DNA of 64,000 nucleotides from Sulfodiicoccus acidiphilus (lineage in GTDB: Archaea > Thermoproteota > Thermoprotei_A > Sulfolobales > Sulfolobaceae). The notes beneath the pieces are model-generated. The model saw only the letters and a list, made by a program, of their open reading frames with translations. It did no database searches and was not told the origin of the DNA. Location: positions 2,281,982-2,345,981 of the forward strand of contig NZ_AP018553.1 of assembly GCF_003967175.1 (NCBI RefSeq), given 5' to 3'. Positions 19,627-28,562 of this stretch are shown here, piece by piece. A program made the translations under genes and the position numbers. How positions within the stretch are numbered: position 1 is the first letter of the stretch; each line of letters starts with the position of its first letter.

Positions 19627-19980
19627 CTAGTCGAGTAGGTCCAGCTCCTCTAACCTACGCCTCACAAGGTTTATTGCGCACTCTAACTGAGTGTGGGTGA
19701 GGGACTGTTCCCGAACTAAATCCCCCAAGGTGATTAGGGTGCTCTTTATGTCCTGAGTGTAATCGTTATCACCATACCGCCGCAGTAATTTGTCTCCCAA
19801 CTCCTCGAAATTCTCGGAACTCACACCTACAATGGACTGAAGGGCTTCCCTCAGGTTTTTCAGACCTTCATCTAGATCTCTCGCCTGCGCAGCCCTGAGT
19901 GCTCTGTCAAATAGTTCTAAAGTAGGGAACAGGGATCTGGCGTACTTAAGACGGCTTGCGTGATCAGCCATAGGTCCCAA
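19627..19980 (-). CDS. Helical protein of unknown function
   Basis: A 117-residue, almost entirely helical protein (LKYARSLFPTLELFDRALRAAQARD..., then ENFEELGDKLLRRYGDND and ECAINLVRRRLEELDLLD). The central part suggests a small helical bundle. No known family is recognised. It lies 24 bases after lysS on the same strand and is probably co-transcribed with it. A second start at MADHAS three codons in is possible. Confidence 0.55.
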   Translation of the reverse strand: MGPMADHASRLKYARSLFPTLELFDRALRAAQARDLDEGLKNLREALQSIVGVSSENFEELGDKLLRRYGDNDYTQDIKSTLITLGDLVREQSLTHTQLECAINLVRRRLEELDLLD

Positions 19981-20004
19981 ATAACACTGCGCATTAAAAT
20001 AGAC

Positions 20005-21495
20005 TTATTCGTTAATGGTGCGTGAGCTGACCATGGGGAAAGGAATAACCTCCTTTATTGACATGTTGCCCGTGGCCAGCATGACTAACCTGTCTATCCC
20101 GACACCCAATCCCCCGGTAGGTGGCATACCGTAACTTAACGCCCTTATGAAGTCCTTGTCGTACGGATGTGCCTCCACATCCCCTCGTCGCATCATCTCT
20201 TGCTCGTCCTGAAATAGCTTGGCCTGTAGAACAGGGTCGTTGAGCTCTGAGTATGCGTTGGCCACCTCCACGCCGTCCACGAATAGCTCAAACCTCTCTA
20301 CCAGCCCTGGCTTAGATCTGTGAGGCTTGCAGAGGGGTGTTGTTTCAATAGGGTAATCCAGCACGAAAGTCGGCTCGACCAACTTTGGAGTAACGAACTT
20401 ATCGAAGAGCTTCTCTATCATTAGACCTCTCAAATACATTCCTCCTCTTGGTACAAGTCCGTTCTTATTGACAATCTCTTTCAACTGCTCATCGCTCAAG
20501 GACTCAACATTAACCCCTAATTGCTCCGAGAGAGCTTCATACATCGTCACTTTCCTGAAACTGGCGTCCAAATCTAACTGAGCCTTACTGACTGGTGCTG
20601 TTATAATGTGCTCCCCTGTTATTTTCTTTAGAACGGTCCTTATCATCTCCTCGGTAAGCCTCATTATGTCGTTATAGTCGGCGTACGCCCAATAGAGCTC
20701 CAATAGTGTGAACTCTGGATTGTGAGTGACGTCTATGTCTTCGTTTCTGAAGACCTTTCCTATCTCGAACACCTTGTCGAAGCCACCCACAACTAGCCTC
20801 TTCAGGTACAACTCTAGAGATATCCTAAGGTACCAGTCCTCGTTTAAGTAATTCACGTGAGACTTGAAGGGTCTTGCTAGAGCTCCTCCGTAAACGGGTT
20901 GGAGGATCGGGGTGTCAACTTCAATGAAGCCGGCGGCTTTAAGGAAATCCCTAATCTCAGCGATCAGCCTGAACCTCAGTTCCATAGCTTTTCTAGCTGA
21001 TGCGTTGTATAGGAAGTCCACGTAACGGTGAGCATATCTGAACTCCACTCCCAGCGAGGACCAGTCTGGTGGATCCAATAGCGCCTTCGTCAGAAGTTTC
21101 AAGTCTCTAACTAGGAGAGTCAGCTCGTTCTTCATAGTGTAAAATAGGTCCCCTCTCACTCCCACTATGTCTCCCCTGTCTACGTATTTCAGCGTCCACT
21201 CGTACTTTTGACCGAGTTCATTGACCCTAAGGTAAAGCTGAATCCTCTCTCCATCATCGAATATGTCGATGAAACTCGCCTTACCGTGAACTCTGACGTT
21301 AGCTATCCTCCCAGCTGTGGATACGTCATTTACGAAGGGTTCTCTAGACTTCTCTGGAAACTTGGAGGCTAGTTCTCTTAGCTCTTTTATCGTATGAGTT
21401 AGCTGAAACTTTGGGGGATAAGGATCAACTCCTTGTGCCTTCAGCTCCTCGAGGATCTTCAGTCTTCTCTCATCCCAGTTCACTTTGACCTCCAA
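20005..21495 (-). CDS. lysS: Lysyl-tRNA synthetase, class II
   Basis: Charges tRNA-Lys. The 496-residue protein has an N-terminal OB-fold anticodon-binding domain at about 45-145 ([20 protein letters not shown]) and a class II catalytic core: motif 2 ([21 protein letters not shown] near 250) and motif 3 ([13 protein letters not shown] near 465). Many archaea use a class I LysRS; Sulfolobales use this class II form. The start at 21495 is a GTG or ATG codon in good context with the family N terminus. A possible two-gene operon follows with the small helical protein. Confidence 0.96.
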   Translation of the reverse strand: MEVKVNWDERRLKILEELKAQGVDPYPPKFQLTHTIKELRELASKFPEKSREPFVNDVSTAGRIANVRVHGKASFIDIFDDGERIQLYLRVNELGQKYEWTLKYVDRGDIVGVRGDLFYTMKNELTLLVRDLKLLTKALLDPPDWSSLGVEFRYAHRYVDFLYNASARKAMELRFRLIAEIRDFLKAAGFIEVDTPILQPVYGGALARPFKSHVNYLNEDWYLRISLELYLKRLVVGGFDKVFEIGKVFRNEDIDVTHNPEFTLLELYWAYADYNDIMRLTEEMIRTVLKKITGEHIITAPVSKAQLDLDASFRKVTMYEALSEQLGVNVESLSDEQLKEIVNKNGLVPRGGMYLRGLMIEKLFDKFVTPKLVEPTFVLDYPIETTPLCKPHRSKPGLVERFELFVDGVEVANAYSELNDPVLQAKLFQDEQEMMRRGDVEAHPYDKDFIRALSYGMPPTGGLGVGIDRLVMLATGNMSIKEVIPFPMVSSRTINE

Positions 21496-21607
21496 ACACT
21501 CTGAAGGCTTAGCATTTTAAACGCTTCCAACGACGCAAGAAAATCGCTCGCATACCTTGCCTGGGTAGATGACGGCCATTATTTTGGGAACTATTTAACA
21601 AGAAATA

Positions 21608-21869
21608 GGGTGTCCTCGCCGCAGTTTGGCATTCCTCCTGGAGGTGGTTCCCACGGCCGGTTCTGGACTTCATCTTGGTTGGATGGGCGAGTGAGGAGAT
21701 ATCCCAAGCATAATGAGGACTCGTTTGCTGGCTCCATGATTGATGCTCCTCCTGACTTGACAGACAGTCAGGGACCCAGGAAGAAACGCTGACTCCGTTG
21801 AAAATGAATTTCTTGAACAAATGGATGGCCGTCCCCGCCTTTAAGGGAGAATCCTTCAGTCAGTCTTTT
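21608..21869 (-). mobile_element. Degenerate MITE-like tnpB-element derivative, copy E
   Basis: About 262 bp. The right-end part is weakened (GTCCTCGCCGCAG at 21611), but the conserved stretch corresponding to CCACC...GGTTC...TTTGGTGGGCAG in copy A can be followed through 21650-21690. The left end CCGTCCCCGCCTTTAAGGGAGA is close to consensus at 21830-21850. GTAA follows at 21870-21873. Beyond it, 21890-22030 is very AT-rich with no gene. Confidence 0.55.
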
Positions 21870-22146
21870 GTAACCTAGAACGTGACCTTCAATTAATTAT
21901 AAAGTATAAATAAAATATTTTTATAATGTTATATACTTTCTATATAATCTCTTGATGGATCAATCTTTTAAAGAACTCATAAATTCGAAGATTAATGGAT
22001 TTTTCTCATCTGATGTTCGAACAAGTAATGCCAATTAGGAAGTTTAGATAGCAAGTGATTTTGTATCGACTGTCGTGATGCTCCTGAGGACGTGATGATT
22101 CACCGAGTCTCTGTTCAGGTCTTGGCCTCGTTCTTAACAGTCATAT

Positions 22147-22451
22147 GAAGGGCCGGCCCTCCTCACCCATAGGACTACCCCGAACAGCCTTATTCCCAAC
22201 TCGCCTCAGGTCGTAAGACCAGTGAACGCCGACGTCCAGGTACGGTTGCTCCCTTCCGGGCCTGGCCGGTTCCCCCAGTAAGTGTGGTAACTTCCCTCCC
22301 TTCGGAGGGAGTTCCACAGCCGTCGAGCCCCACTGGGCGACCCTCATAGCTACGCTGGGGACTATTCGAGGCGAACCCCATAGGTGAGGAGTTACTGGTG
22401 CCCGCTTTACGCCAAGCGGGTTACAGGAGCTGGCGAGACCCCCCACCCTTC
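22147..22451 (-). ncRNA. Signal recognition particle RNA (7S RNA)
   Basis: About 305 nt, the usual archaeal length. The minus strand contains the hallmark helix 8 apical region CAGGCCCGGAAGGGAGCA near 22250, including the GGAA tetraloop and the SRP54-binding internal loop. The Alu-domain element CTGTAACCCG follows the 5' strand near 22418. The ends (GAAGGG near 22451 and CCCTTC near 22147) pair to close helix 1. A TATA box lies about 30 bp upstream on the minus strand. An overlapping 101-codon open frame is incidental. The exact ends are estimates. Confidence 0.9.
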
Positions 22452-22479
22452 CCGACCCGACTCTTCATCAAAGAGCCGC

Positions 22480-22488
22480 TATATAAGT
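22480..22488 (-). promoter_or_regulatory. TATA box of the SRP RNA gene
   Basis: ACTTATATA on the minus strand is centred about 30 bp upstream of the predicted SRP RNA 5' end, within the divergent spacer shared with tRNA-Trp. Confidence 0.55.
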
Positions 22489-22541
22489 TAAGCTTTTTAG
22501 CAGAGCTGAAGCCCTCAATACTGAACTTGATGACCTATAAT

Positions 22542-22669
22542 GGGCCCGTAGCTCAGCCAGGCGGAGCGCTGGGCTCCAGATATGCATTGGGTCTGTAGAC
22601 CGAAAGGGATGATAGGTATCTGGAAAAGGAGAGACCCAGTGGTCGCGGGTTCAAATCCCGTCGGGCCCA
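22542..22669 (+). tRNA. tRNA-Trp (CCA) with 54-nt intron
   Basis: Exons give acceptor GGGCCCG/CGGGCCC, anticodon stem CTGGG/CCCAG, loop CTCCAGA with anticodon CCA, T arm GCGGG-TTCAAAT-CCCGT, and discriminator A. The intron occupies 22580-22633, between positions 37 and 38, the canonical archaeal site cut by the bulge-helix-bulge endonuclease. An intron in tRNA-Trp is standard in Sulfolobales. The gene is transcribed away from the SRP RNA. Confidence 0.94.
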
Positions 22670-22903
22670 TTACAATTATAGATTCTCACTACTTCGATTT
22701 CTATACCTCACTGTCCTCTCAGAGAAACCATGATATCTTCTTTCTAGGCTATGGATAGGCTTTTCTCTATCTGGACAAAAATTATGGCATGGATTTCACC
22801 AGGGCACTCATATGGAACTTACGGGTAGGCGGAGAAAGGATATTCTCACTTCTTCCCCACTCTAGACCATTAGGTGGGTTAGTGGATAGAAAAAGGGATA
22901 GCC

Positions 22904-24336
22904 TCACTTACTCCTCACTCCAGCCACTTTAGAGACTAAATCCTCCGCTGAGCGGAAATTATACTCCCTATACATGGCGATCTTGCTGGCTGCCATGGAG
23001 CCCTCCGCGTGGATCATACCTCCTAGCATGTAACCTGTTATAGGTCCTCCGACCATTTCTCTGACTAGTCTCATGAGTTTAAACCTCTCCTCCCCGCTAA
23101 ACTCCGCGTTCCCCTTCATATACTTCTCTATGTAGCTCCGAGTCTCTGGGTTCTCGAAATCCAAAGTACTTGGCAAGGTGGACACGAGCCCCCAGCTACA
23201 TCTATGAGGTCCCTCACGACGTCGTGGAAGTGTGAATTGGAGTAAAGCTTCCCTACATTAGTATAGATAGGGTTAGGGATGGCCATGTCTCCCACCTTAA
23301 CACAATCTACTGCAGCAGTCCTTGCTGCCATATACATCACCTCCCTGTACATCACTATGTCTACAATGTCGTCTCTCACATGGGGAGCGTCTTCAACACC
23401 ATTATATCTGGCAGCCAACTTGGAGAGGCCAATGTACATGTCGGCCATGGCTGTTCTGTAGGATAGGGCGGTGAACCTATGATATAGAGCAAAGAGATTG
23501 GCAAGTGCTCCAGCTTCTCTGTGGTCCCTATATAGAAAAACCCTCTCCCAAGGAACAAAGACGTCATCCAGTATGGTTAGAGTCTCCAACTCGACGTGTC
23601 TAGAGGCGTTGGGAGCGTCATCCTTTGAGGGAAGACCTTCAATTTCCATTATAGGTCTAACTATCATTTTCAATCCATTACTGTTGGCTGGAACTGCGAA
23701 AGCGATGGAATAGTCGGCATCTTGCTCACTCATAGCTCTGCTGGGAATGAAGATGATCTCGTCAGCAACGGCGGCCTGAGTAGTATGGGCCTTAGCACCT
23801 CTCACAACAATCCCGTCGCTACTCTCCCCTACTACTCTGACGTAAAGATCTGGGTCAGACTGTTCGTGTGGTCTCTTAGATCTGTCGCCTTTAACGTCAG
23901 TTTGAGCTACAGCTAACGCTAAGTCCTTAGTCGCAACCTCATCTCTATACTTCTTCACCCTCTTCAGAAACTCCTCCTTTCCTTCCGTTAAAAGCTCCCT
24001 GCCTATTAATAGGAGAGCAAATATGGCATCGGAACCGATAGCCTGAATGATATTAAATACGCCTCCACCACTCCTCGTGGACTCTTGAATTATTCTCGAT
24101 CTATACCAAAGGGTTTCCGAGTCTGTGGGAACTCTGAAGAACCCACTTATCTCTCCAAGTTCAGGATCACTATACCTGAAGGTAGGATCGGCTAGTTTCA
24201 ATTCGTAAAGGTGAGCCGCATGAAGGGCAGGTACCTTGAGTGCATCATGTTCGACTATGTTATTGATTCTCTTCCCCTTATAGAACACATTTCGTCCATC
24301 GTTAAGACCATTCAGATAGTCTTCCGGCGTTCTCAT
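22904..24336 (-). pseudogene. 4-hydroxybutyryl-CoA dehydratase / HpaB-family protein, split by one frameshift
   Basis: Two frames, 402 codons (23128-24336) and 93 codons (22904-23185), rebuild a protein of about 477 residues of the 4-hydroxybutyryl-CoA dehydratase/4-hydroxyphenylacetate hydroxylase family. The N-terminal TPEDYLNGLNDGRNVFYKGK and the C-terminal DFENPETRSYIEKYMKG are typical. The break falls at a G5 run (minus strand; 23189-23193). One more G gives AGGLVSTLPS, the expected family sequence. The position of the FeS ligands in true dehydratases (histidine, then cysteine seven residues later) reads HRFTALSY here, and no N-terminal cysteine pair is seen. It is therefore probably a divergent paralog rather than the CO2-fixation-cycle enzyme. 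The spacer 22670-22903 is empty. Confidence 0.75.
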
Positions 24337-25551
24337 AGGTTCACTAAGCGAGTATGTAACCTAGAAAGCAAAATAAGTTTCGACGAGGAAATGTTGAGCA
24401 GGGAGGGGGAAGGAAACTCCAGTCCTACCCTCTCCCCCATTTCATCCCGGCTACGCGGTCGAGAAACACCTCTCACAGGACCATAAAAAGTTTGATCTTC
24501 GTAAACTTGCTCTACTCATAGCCTTAGGTCGGTGTGTTTTATCTTATGCCTTGACTCATACTCTTAATTACTTCTAATTCAGTCACGAGCGCTCCTCTAC
24601 AAGGAATTAACACACTCACCCTTAATTCCTTGAGGTCCGACGAAGGATATCAGACTTCCATCACCTCATTTAATCAAATTGAGGAAGTTTCTCCAACACT
24701 ACGTCGTCTTCAATGCTCCTATCAATAACTTTACAAACCTTCGATCTCCACCCTCGTGATCAGTGCTGATCATCAAATAGCGATCAAAGACTTCAACGAG
24801 TCTTTCAGTGACTCAACAAACCTTCCTAAGCCCCATTTTCCTGGAAGAGATAATAGAAGGAAATCCGACTTCTTCCTCGCCCTGGAAGGGTCCCTTTAAG
24901 GTGATTCCCTTCGTCGGTACTGAGTTACATTTAGCATCTGGTGAGCAAATGAGCGGGTCGGAAGCACCACCCCCTTCTCATGTGGTGAGGATCCATAGGT
25001 GATCTGGATCCAGCAAGTTAGGAGATAAGTAAGCCGGTACCCCTTCTTAAATCCCACTGAGTCTTGTAGGAGTATGGGGAAGCACCTTCAGGATCGCCGA
25101 AAAATTCTCCATGAATCAGCCACTTAACTCCTTCCATAAGGGCTCTCCATCCCATTGAATCCTCGTCTTCGTAAGGCAAGGGACTTTCCTAAATCTTCAA
25201 TAGGTTGTCTCTTGGGTGTTTCCACGAACTTGATAACTCCAGATCAATGGACCGTATGATGGACCGTACGTCTTAACTGGCCGCTCCTATTTTCTACCGT
25301 TCTTTTCTGTTGCTCCAGTTGCAATCCTTAAGGGGAATTTACCCACTATAACTTCCGGACTTGATTCTCCAGCTAAGTTATTTGCTCTTATTTGTGGAAT
25401 TTGGTCTCCTCTGTTTCTCTATCTCTCTTCATCGGAATTCCTGCTCCCATATAACGCCTGCCTTAAAACTATGCCCCTGAAAATTTACGTCTGGAGACTC
25501 GGCCCAAGATCGAGGGTTAAAGATAAATAGTAGACCTATATGGTGAATGAT
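24337..25551. other. 1.2-kb intergenic region with repeat remnant
   Basis: No supported gene. The stretch includes the partial MITE copy F (listed separately). An isolated minus-strand frame of about 56 codons at 25017-25190 (GWRALMEGVKWLIHGEFFGD...) has no start in good context and no recognised relative; it could be a gene tail or chance. The rest is AT-rich, and TATA-like sequence lies just before tRNA-Met. Confidence 0.5.
24865..25020 (-). mobile_element. Partial MITE/tnpB right-end copy F
   Basis: The right-end motif GACTTCTTCCTCGCCCTGGA begins at 24867. It is followed by the TTCGTCGGTACTGAGTTACAT and GAGCGGGTCGGAAGC segments that parallel copies A and G. The segment GTGAGGATCC...GATCTGGATCC has a counterpart in copy G at 32.55 kb. 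No left end was found, so it is a fragment. Confidence 0.45.
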
Positions 25552-25640
25552 GGGCCCGTAGCTCAGCTAGGTAGAGCGCTCGGCTCATATGGCGTACCTG
25601 AGATACCGAGCGGTCCGGGGTTCAAATCCCCGCGGGCCCA
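25552..25640 (+). tRNA. tRNA-Met (CAT), elongator type, with 15-nt intron
   Basis: Acceptor GGGCCCG/CGGGCCC, anticodon stem CTCGG/CCGAG, and loop CTCATA-A after removing the intron at 25590-25604 (between 37 and 38). T arm CGGGG-TTCAAAT-CCCCG and discriminator A. It lacks the initiator-type acceptor start. A tRNA-Ile with a modified CAT anticodon is the alternative and cannot be fully excluded from sequence. Confidence 0.9.
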
Positions 25641-25892
25641 TCGCTTGGCTATATGTGATTTAGTTGCCAGTTAAGGAGAGTCGTAAGTACATGGTGACGC
25701 TGAGCAGCATGAGCTTCTTGCTCCCTCAAGAGTTCCTCCTATAGGCTTGGGTTACATCCCACTTCCCAGAGTTGCATAATATCCGTACAAGTGTGCATGG
25801 ATCAAGGTCGCCAGAAGGGATGGACAGTCAAGCGTTAGATTTGGAGAATATCCATCAGTGAGAACGGAGGTAGTTAGTACTTTAAGCCCGTA

Positions 25893-26236
25893 CTGACTTC
25901 CTCCCCGCCCTGGAAGGGACGAGGGTTCCCTCCCAGAGGGCTCATCGTTCCCACCATTGATTCGGGTTTACATGTCTCGTTTGGTGGGCAGTCGAGTGGA
26001 TCAGAGATCCACTCCCATCTGAAGAGGAGGGGACTTTCACCCATTACGTCTAGTCCCTTAAAGGAAATTGAAGCCACTGCTTGCTCCTCCCTCAGTTTCG
26101 TCAAGCACTCGATCGAGCTGGGGAGGAGCGTCGTTAGTACCACTAAGAGAAATTTCACAAAGAAGTATAAATATGAGGGGGCTATCCGTCCCCGCCGTGA
26201 AGGGCGAGGCTTTACGCCCCCTCAACTCCCGACTTT
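25893..26236 (-). mobile_element. MITE-like tnpB-element derivative, copy A (best preserved)
   Basis: A 344-bp element with both ends clear. The right end CTTCCTCCCCGCCCTGGAAG begins at 25898, and the left-end hairpin CCCCGCCGTGAAGGGCGAGG lies at 26189-26208. GTAA follows at 26237-26240. On the minus strand its right third translates to DPLDCPPNETCKPES, parallel to the last codons of the tnpB gene ([16 protein letters not shown]), so the element still carries the tnpB 3' end. Its interior (CTCCCTCAGTTTCG) is shared with copies B and D. No complete gene is present. Confidence 0.82.
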
Positions 26237-26324
26237 GTAACGCGTATCCGCTTCGTAACAGCTTTAAAGTACACCTAAATTAAAAGAAAAAGACACTTAT
26301 TAGTGGTAACACGTAAGAGCTTCC

Positions 26325-26567
26325 ATGCCTATAGACATAAAGATAGTTTACTGCAAACCTTGCGGGTTCCTTCCTAGGGCACTAGGGCTAGCGGAAGAAC
26401 TCCTCAAATATTTAAGTGATATAAACGTCACCTTAACTCCTGGGAGTAACGGGATCTTCGACGTTTATGTTAACGGTGAACTTCGATTCTCCAGATATCA
26501 GAGCCGGAGATTTCCTGAGCCCAACGAGATAATAGAGATGGTGCAGAGAGCATCACCGCAGCCCTAA
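26325..26567 (+). CDS. SelT/SelW/SelH (Rdx) family thioredoxin-like protein
   Basis: An 80-residue protein with the Rdx fold: strand IKIVYC, redox motif C10-K-P-C13, helix, then the GIFDVYVNGELRFS strands and the helix PNEIIEMVQRA. Members are small thiol oxidoreductases whose partners are mostly unknown. Here the usual selenocysteine position is plain cysteine. A TATA-like ACTTATTAG about 27 bp upstream suggests a leaderless message. It is followed by a DsrE-like gene with its own promoter. Confidence 0.82.
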   Translation: MPIDIKIVYCKPCGFLPRALGLAEELLKYLSDINVTLTPGSNGIFDVYVNGELRFSRYQSRRFPEPNEIIEMVQRASPQP

Positions 26568-26650
26568 TAAAGAGCTTCCGGAAGAGCTTTAAGAGTACGA
26601 GAGAGGTTTGTAAGGTAGCTTTTTATTTCAGTAAGTAAAACACTTCTCTC

Positions 26651-26983
26651 ATGCCGAAGGTGTTGTTCCTCGTAATGTCAGGAGACGAGAAGGCACAATT
26701 GGCCATAAGGATGGCATACAATAGTTTGAAGAACAAGAGGTTTGAGGACCTGAAAGTCCTCTTCTTCGGACCTAGCCAGATGTATATAACTAAGTTAGAG
26801 GGAGAGCCGAGGCAGATGTTGATGGAGCTCATACAGAACCACGCCGTCGACTCCGCATGTGTAGGGGTCGCCACGAACATGGGCATAAAGGAGAAGCTGG
26901 AATCTATGGGAGTTCGACTCGAACCGGCTGGGGAGAGAGTATCCCACTACGTTAACCAAGGTTACGAAGTGATTACCTTCTGA
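26651..26983 (+). CDS. DsrE/DsrF-like small protein
   Basis: A 110-residue single-domain protein with the DsrE-like alpha/beta pattern (VLFLVMSGDEKAQLAIRMAYNS, LKVLFFGPSQ, CVGVATNMGIKEKLESMGV, YEVITF). Related proteins take part in sulfur relay, but no cysteine occupies the usual DsrE active position and the only cysteine lies near residue 75. A direct sulfur role is therefore unproven. AGCTTTTTATTT about 27 bp upstream of the ATG indicates a leaderless promoter. Confidence 0.65.
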   Translation: MPKVLFLVMSGDEKAQLAIRMAYNSLKNKRFEDLKVLFFGPSQMYITKLEGEPRQMLMELIQNHAVDSACVGVATNMGIKEKLESMGVRLEPAGERVSHYVNQGYEVITF

Positions 26984-26986
26984 ATC

Positions 26987-27442
26987 TTACTCGACTCCTT
27001 TTCTCCCCTTTAGATCTTTAACCATGATAAATGCGTGCTTACCCCTCCCATAATAGCCCACCTTCAAACCCACCACATAGTACCCCAAGCTCCTGTAGAG
27101 TCCTAGGGCGATCTCGTTACTGACTCCAACTTCCAAAAAGGAGTAAGTACAACCTAACCTACCAAACCTCCTATGTAGTTCCCCAAGAAGGGACTTACCT
27201 AGACCGGCTCCCCTGAACTCCGGCTCCACGGCAAGAGAGATAACATGTCCCCTCCACCTACCTTGCATTACTCCCACGGCATAACCCACAACCTTTCCGT
27301 CTCGCGCTACCACGAACAGGTTACCAGATATGAAGAGATAGGCTTTGAGAAGGGCTAAAGGGTAGGGATCCTCGAAGCTCCTTCTTTCAACCTCATAGAC
27401 CTCCTCTAAGTCCGAAAGGGAGGCATTGTCTATAATTACCAA
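26987..27442 (-). CDS. rimI: GNAT N-terminal acetyltransferase (RimI/Ard1-like)
   Basis: Acetylates protein N termini using acetyl-CoA, as the single Ard1/RimI enzyme of Sulfolobus does. The 151 residues show the GNAT core: VISLAVEPEFRGAGLGKSLL, with the R/Q-x-x-G-x-G/A acetyl-CoA loop at about 76-82, and the late NEIALGLYRSLGYYVVG segment. The N terminus is EVERRSFEDPY. It is divergent from pelA; with pelA started at 27471, 28 bp separate the two starts. Confidence 0.9.
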   Translation of the reverse strand: MVIIDNASLSDLEEVYEVERRSFEDPYPLALLKAYLFISGNLFVVARDGKVVGYAVGVMQGRWRGHVISLAVEPEFRGAGLGKSLLGELHRRFGRLGCTYSFLEVGVSNEIALGLYRSLGYYVVGLKVGYYGRGKHAFIMVKDLKGRKGVE

Positions 27443-27470
27443 TTCGTGGAGTAGTGTCGGGAAACGGTAT

Positions 27471-28499
27471 ATGAGAATTTTGGAGTTAGATGAAAAGCGA
27501 GGAATAATGAAGTTAGTCGCTGAGACTGAGGATGATCTGTGGGTTCTCTATTTGAGCTTGGAGAAGGGAGACGAAGTCATCGCGGCTACTACCAGAGACG
27601 TGAGCATAGGAGGAGAGAGTAGGAGAGTCCCCATGGTAATCTCAATCAGAGTAGAGAAGGCCGAATTCCAACAATACACCAACAGACTTCGCATCCACGG
27701 TGTAATACTTGACGCACCAGAACGTTTTGGAGTGAAGGGCCAATACCACACCATTAACTTGGATCTGAATAGGGAAGTGGTGATAATAAAGGAAAAATGG
27801 CCTAAGTACATCATAGAGAGGATCAAGAGGCAGGCAGAGAGAGCAAGGAGGGTCCTATTGTTGCTAACGGACTATGACGAATACCTGATAGCCGTTCCAA
27901 TGCTTCAAGGTCTCAAGATCCTTGTGGAGGCGGAGATGCGTCCACCTAACAAAGAACAGTCTCAGGTGGAGGAAAATTTAGAGATGGTAGTGAGAGACGC
28001 TACGTCGTTCGCTTCCACGTACTCTTCTGAAGTAATAGTGGTGGCCGGACCTGGAAACTTCAAAGATCTCGTGGCACAGAGGCTAAGAGGCAAGTACTCA
28101 GTTTATGTGGAACACGTTCACAGTGCCACCAGAAACGGCCTTAGCGAACTCCTCAGGAGGGACGTGATGAAGCTCGTCATGAGAGACTATGAGATAAGCG
28201 AAGGAGTGAAAGTCTTCGAGAGAGTGAAAGATCTGATTGGAAGAGGTTCTGGCCTAGTAACGTACGGGAAGTCTCAAGTAATGGAAGCTGCCACACTAGG
28301 CGCCGTGAGTGAATTGCTAGTTGTGGAAGACCTGCTAGCAACCGAGGACGTCGAGGGGAGGAAGTCAGCTGAGAAGATCATGGAAGAGGTCGAGAGTAAG
28401 GGAGGGAAAATATGGATAGTCCCCAAAGATTCTCCAATTTACCACCAGGTAAGAAACCTAACTGGTGTGGTTGCCACCTTGAGGTTCCAGCTAAACTGA
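27471..28499 (+). CDS. pelA: Pelota (Dom34) ribosome-rescue factor
   Basis: Recognises stalled ribosomes with empty A sites and splits them with ABCE1. The protein is 342 residues from this start, the normal length. Three domains are visible: an Sm-like N-terminal domain (MRILELDEKRGIMKLVAETEDDLWVLY), a middle RNase H-like domain from about 120, and a C-terminal eL30-like domain from about 245 (GLVTYGKSQVMEAATLGAVSELLV). An upstream in-frame TTG at 27426 would overlap rimI and adds residues outside the family alignment, so ATG at 27471 is chosen. Confidence 0.93.
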   Translation: MRILELDEKRGIMKLVAETEDDLWVLYLSLEKGDEVIAATTRDVSIGGESRRVPMVISIRVEKAEFQQYTNRLRIHGVILDAPERFGVKGQYHTINLDLNREVVIIKEKWPKYIIERIKRQAERARRVLLLLTDYDEYLIAVPMLQGLKILVEAEMRPPNKEQSQVEENLEMVVRDATSFASTYSSEVIVVAGPGNFKDLVAQRLRGKYSVYVEHVHSATRNGLSELLRRDVMKLVMRDYEISEGVKVFERVKDLIGRGSGLVTYGKSQVMEAATLGAVSELLVVEDLLATEDVEGRKSAEKIMEEVESKGGKIWIVPKDSPIYHQVRNLTGVVATLRFQLN

Positions 28500-28562
28500 C
28501 GTCTATTGGAGATGGGAAGTATATTTTAACCCCACCAGTTCACTTCACTCTCAGCAGTAGAG

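Noticed and set aside
22072-22120. CTGA-GGAC-GTGATGA resembling the D'/C' core of a C/D sRNA
   Set aside because: No C box at the right distance upstream, and the D box would be CTGT; too weak to call.
22141-22446. 101-codon open frame
   Set aside because: It coincides with the SRP RNA, whose conserved helix 8 explains the sequence.
22580-22633. Box C/D guide RNA inside the tRNA-Trp intron, as in haloarchaea
   Set aside because: Only a partial GATGATA is present; D boxes at proper spacing are missing, and the intron is too short.
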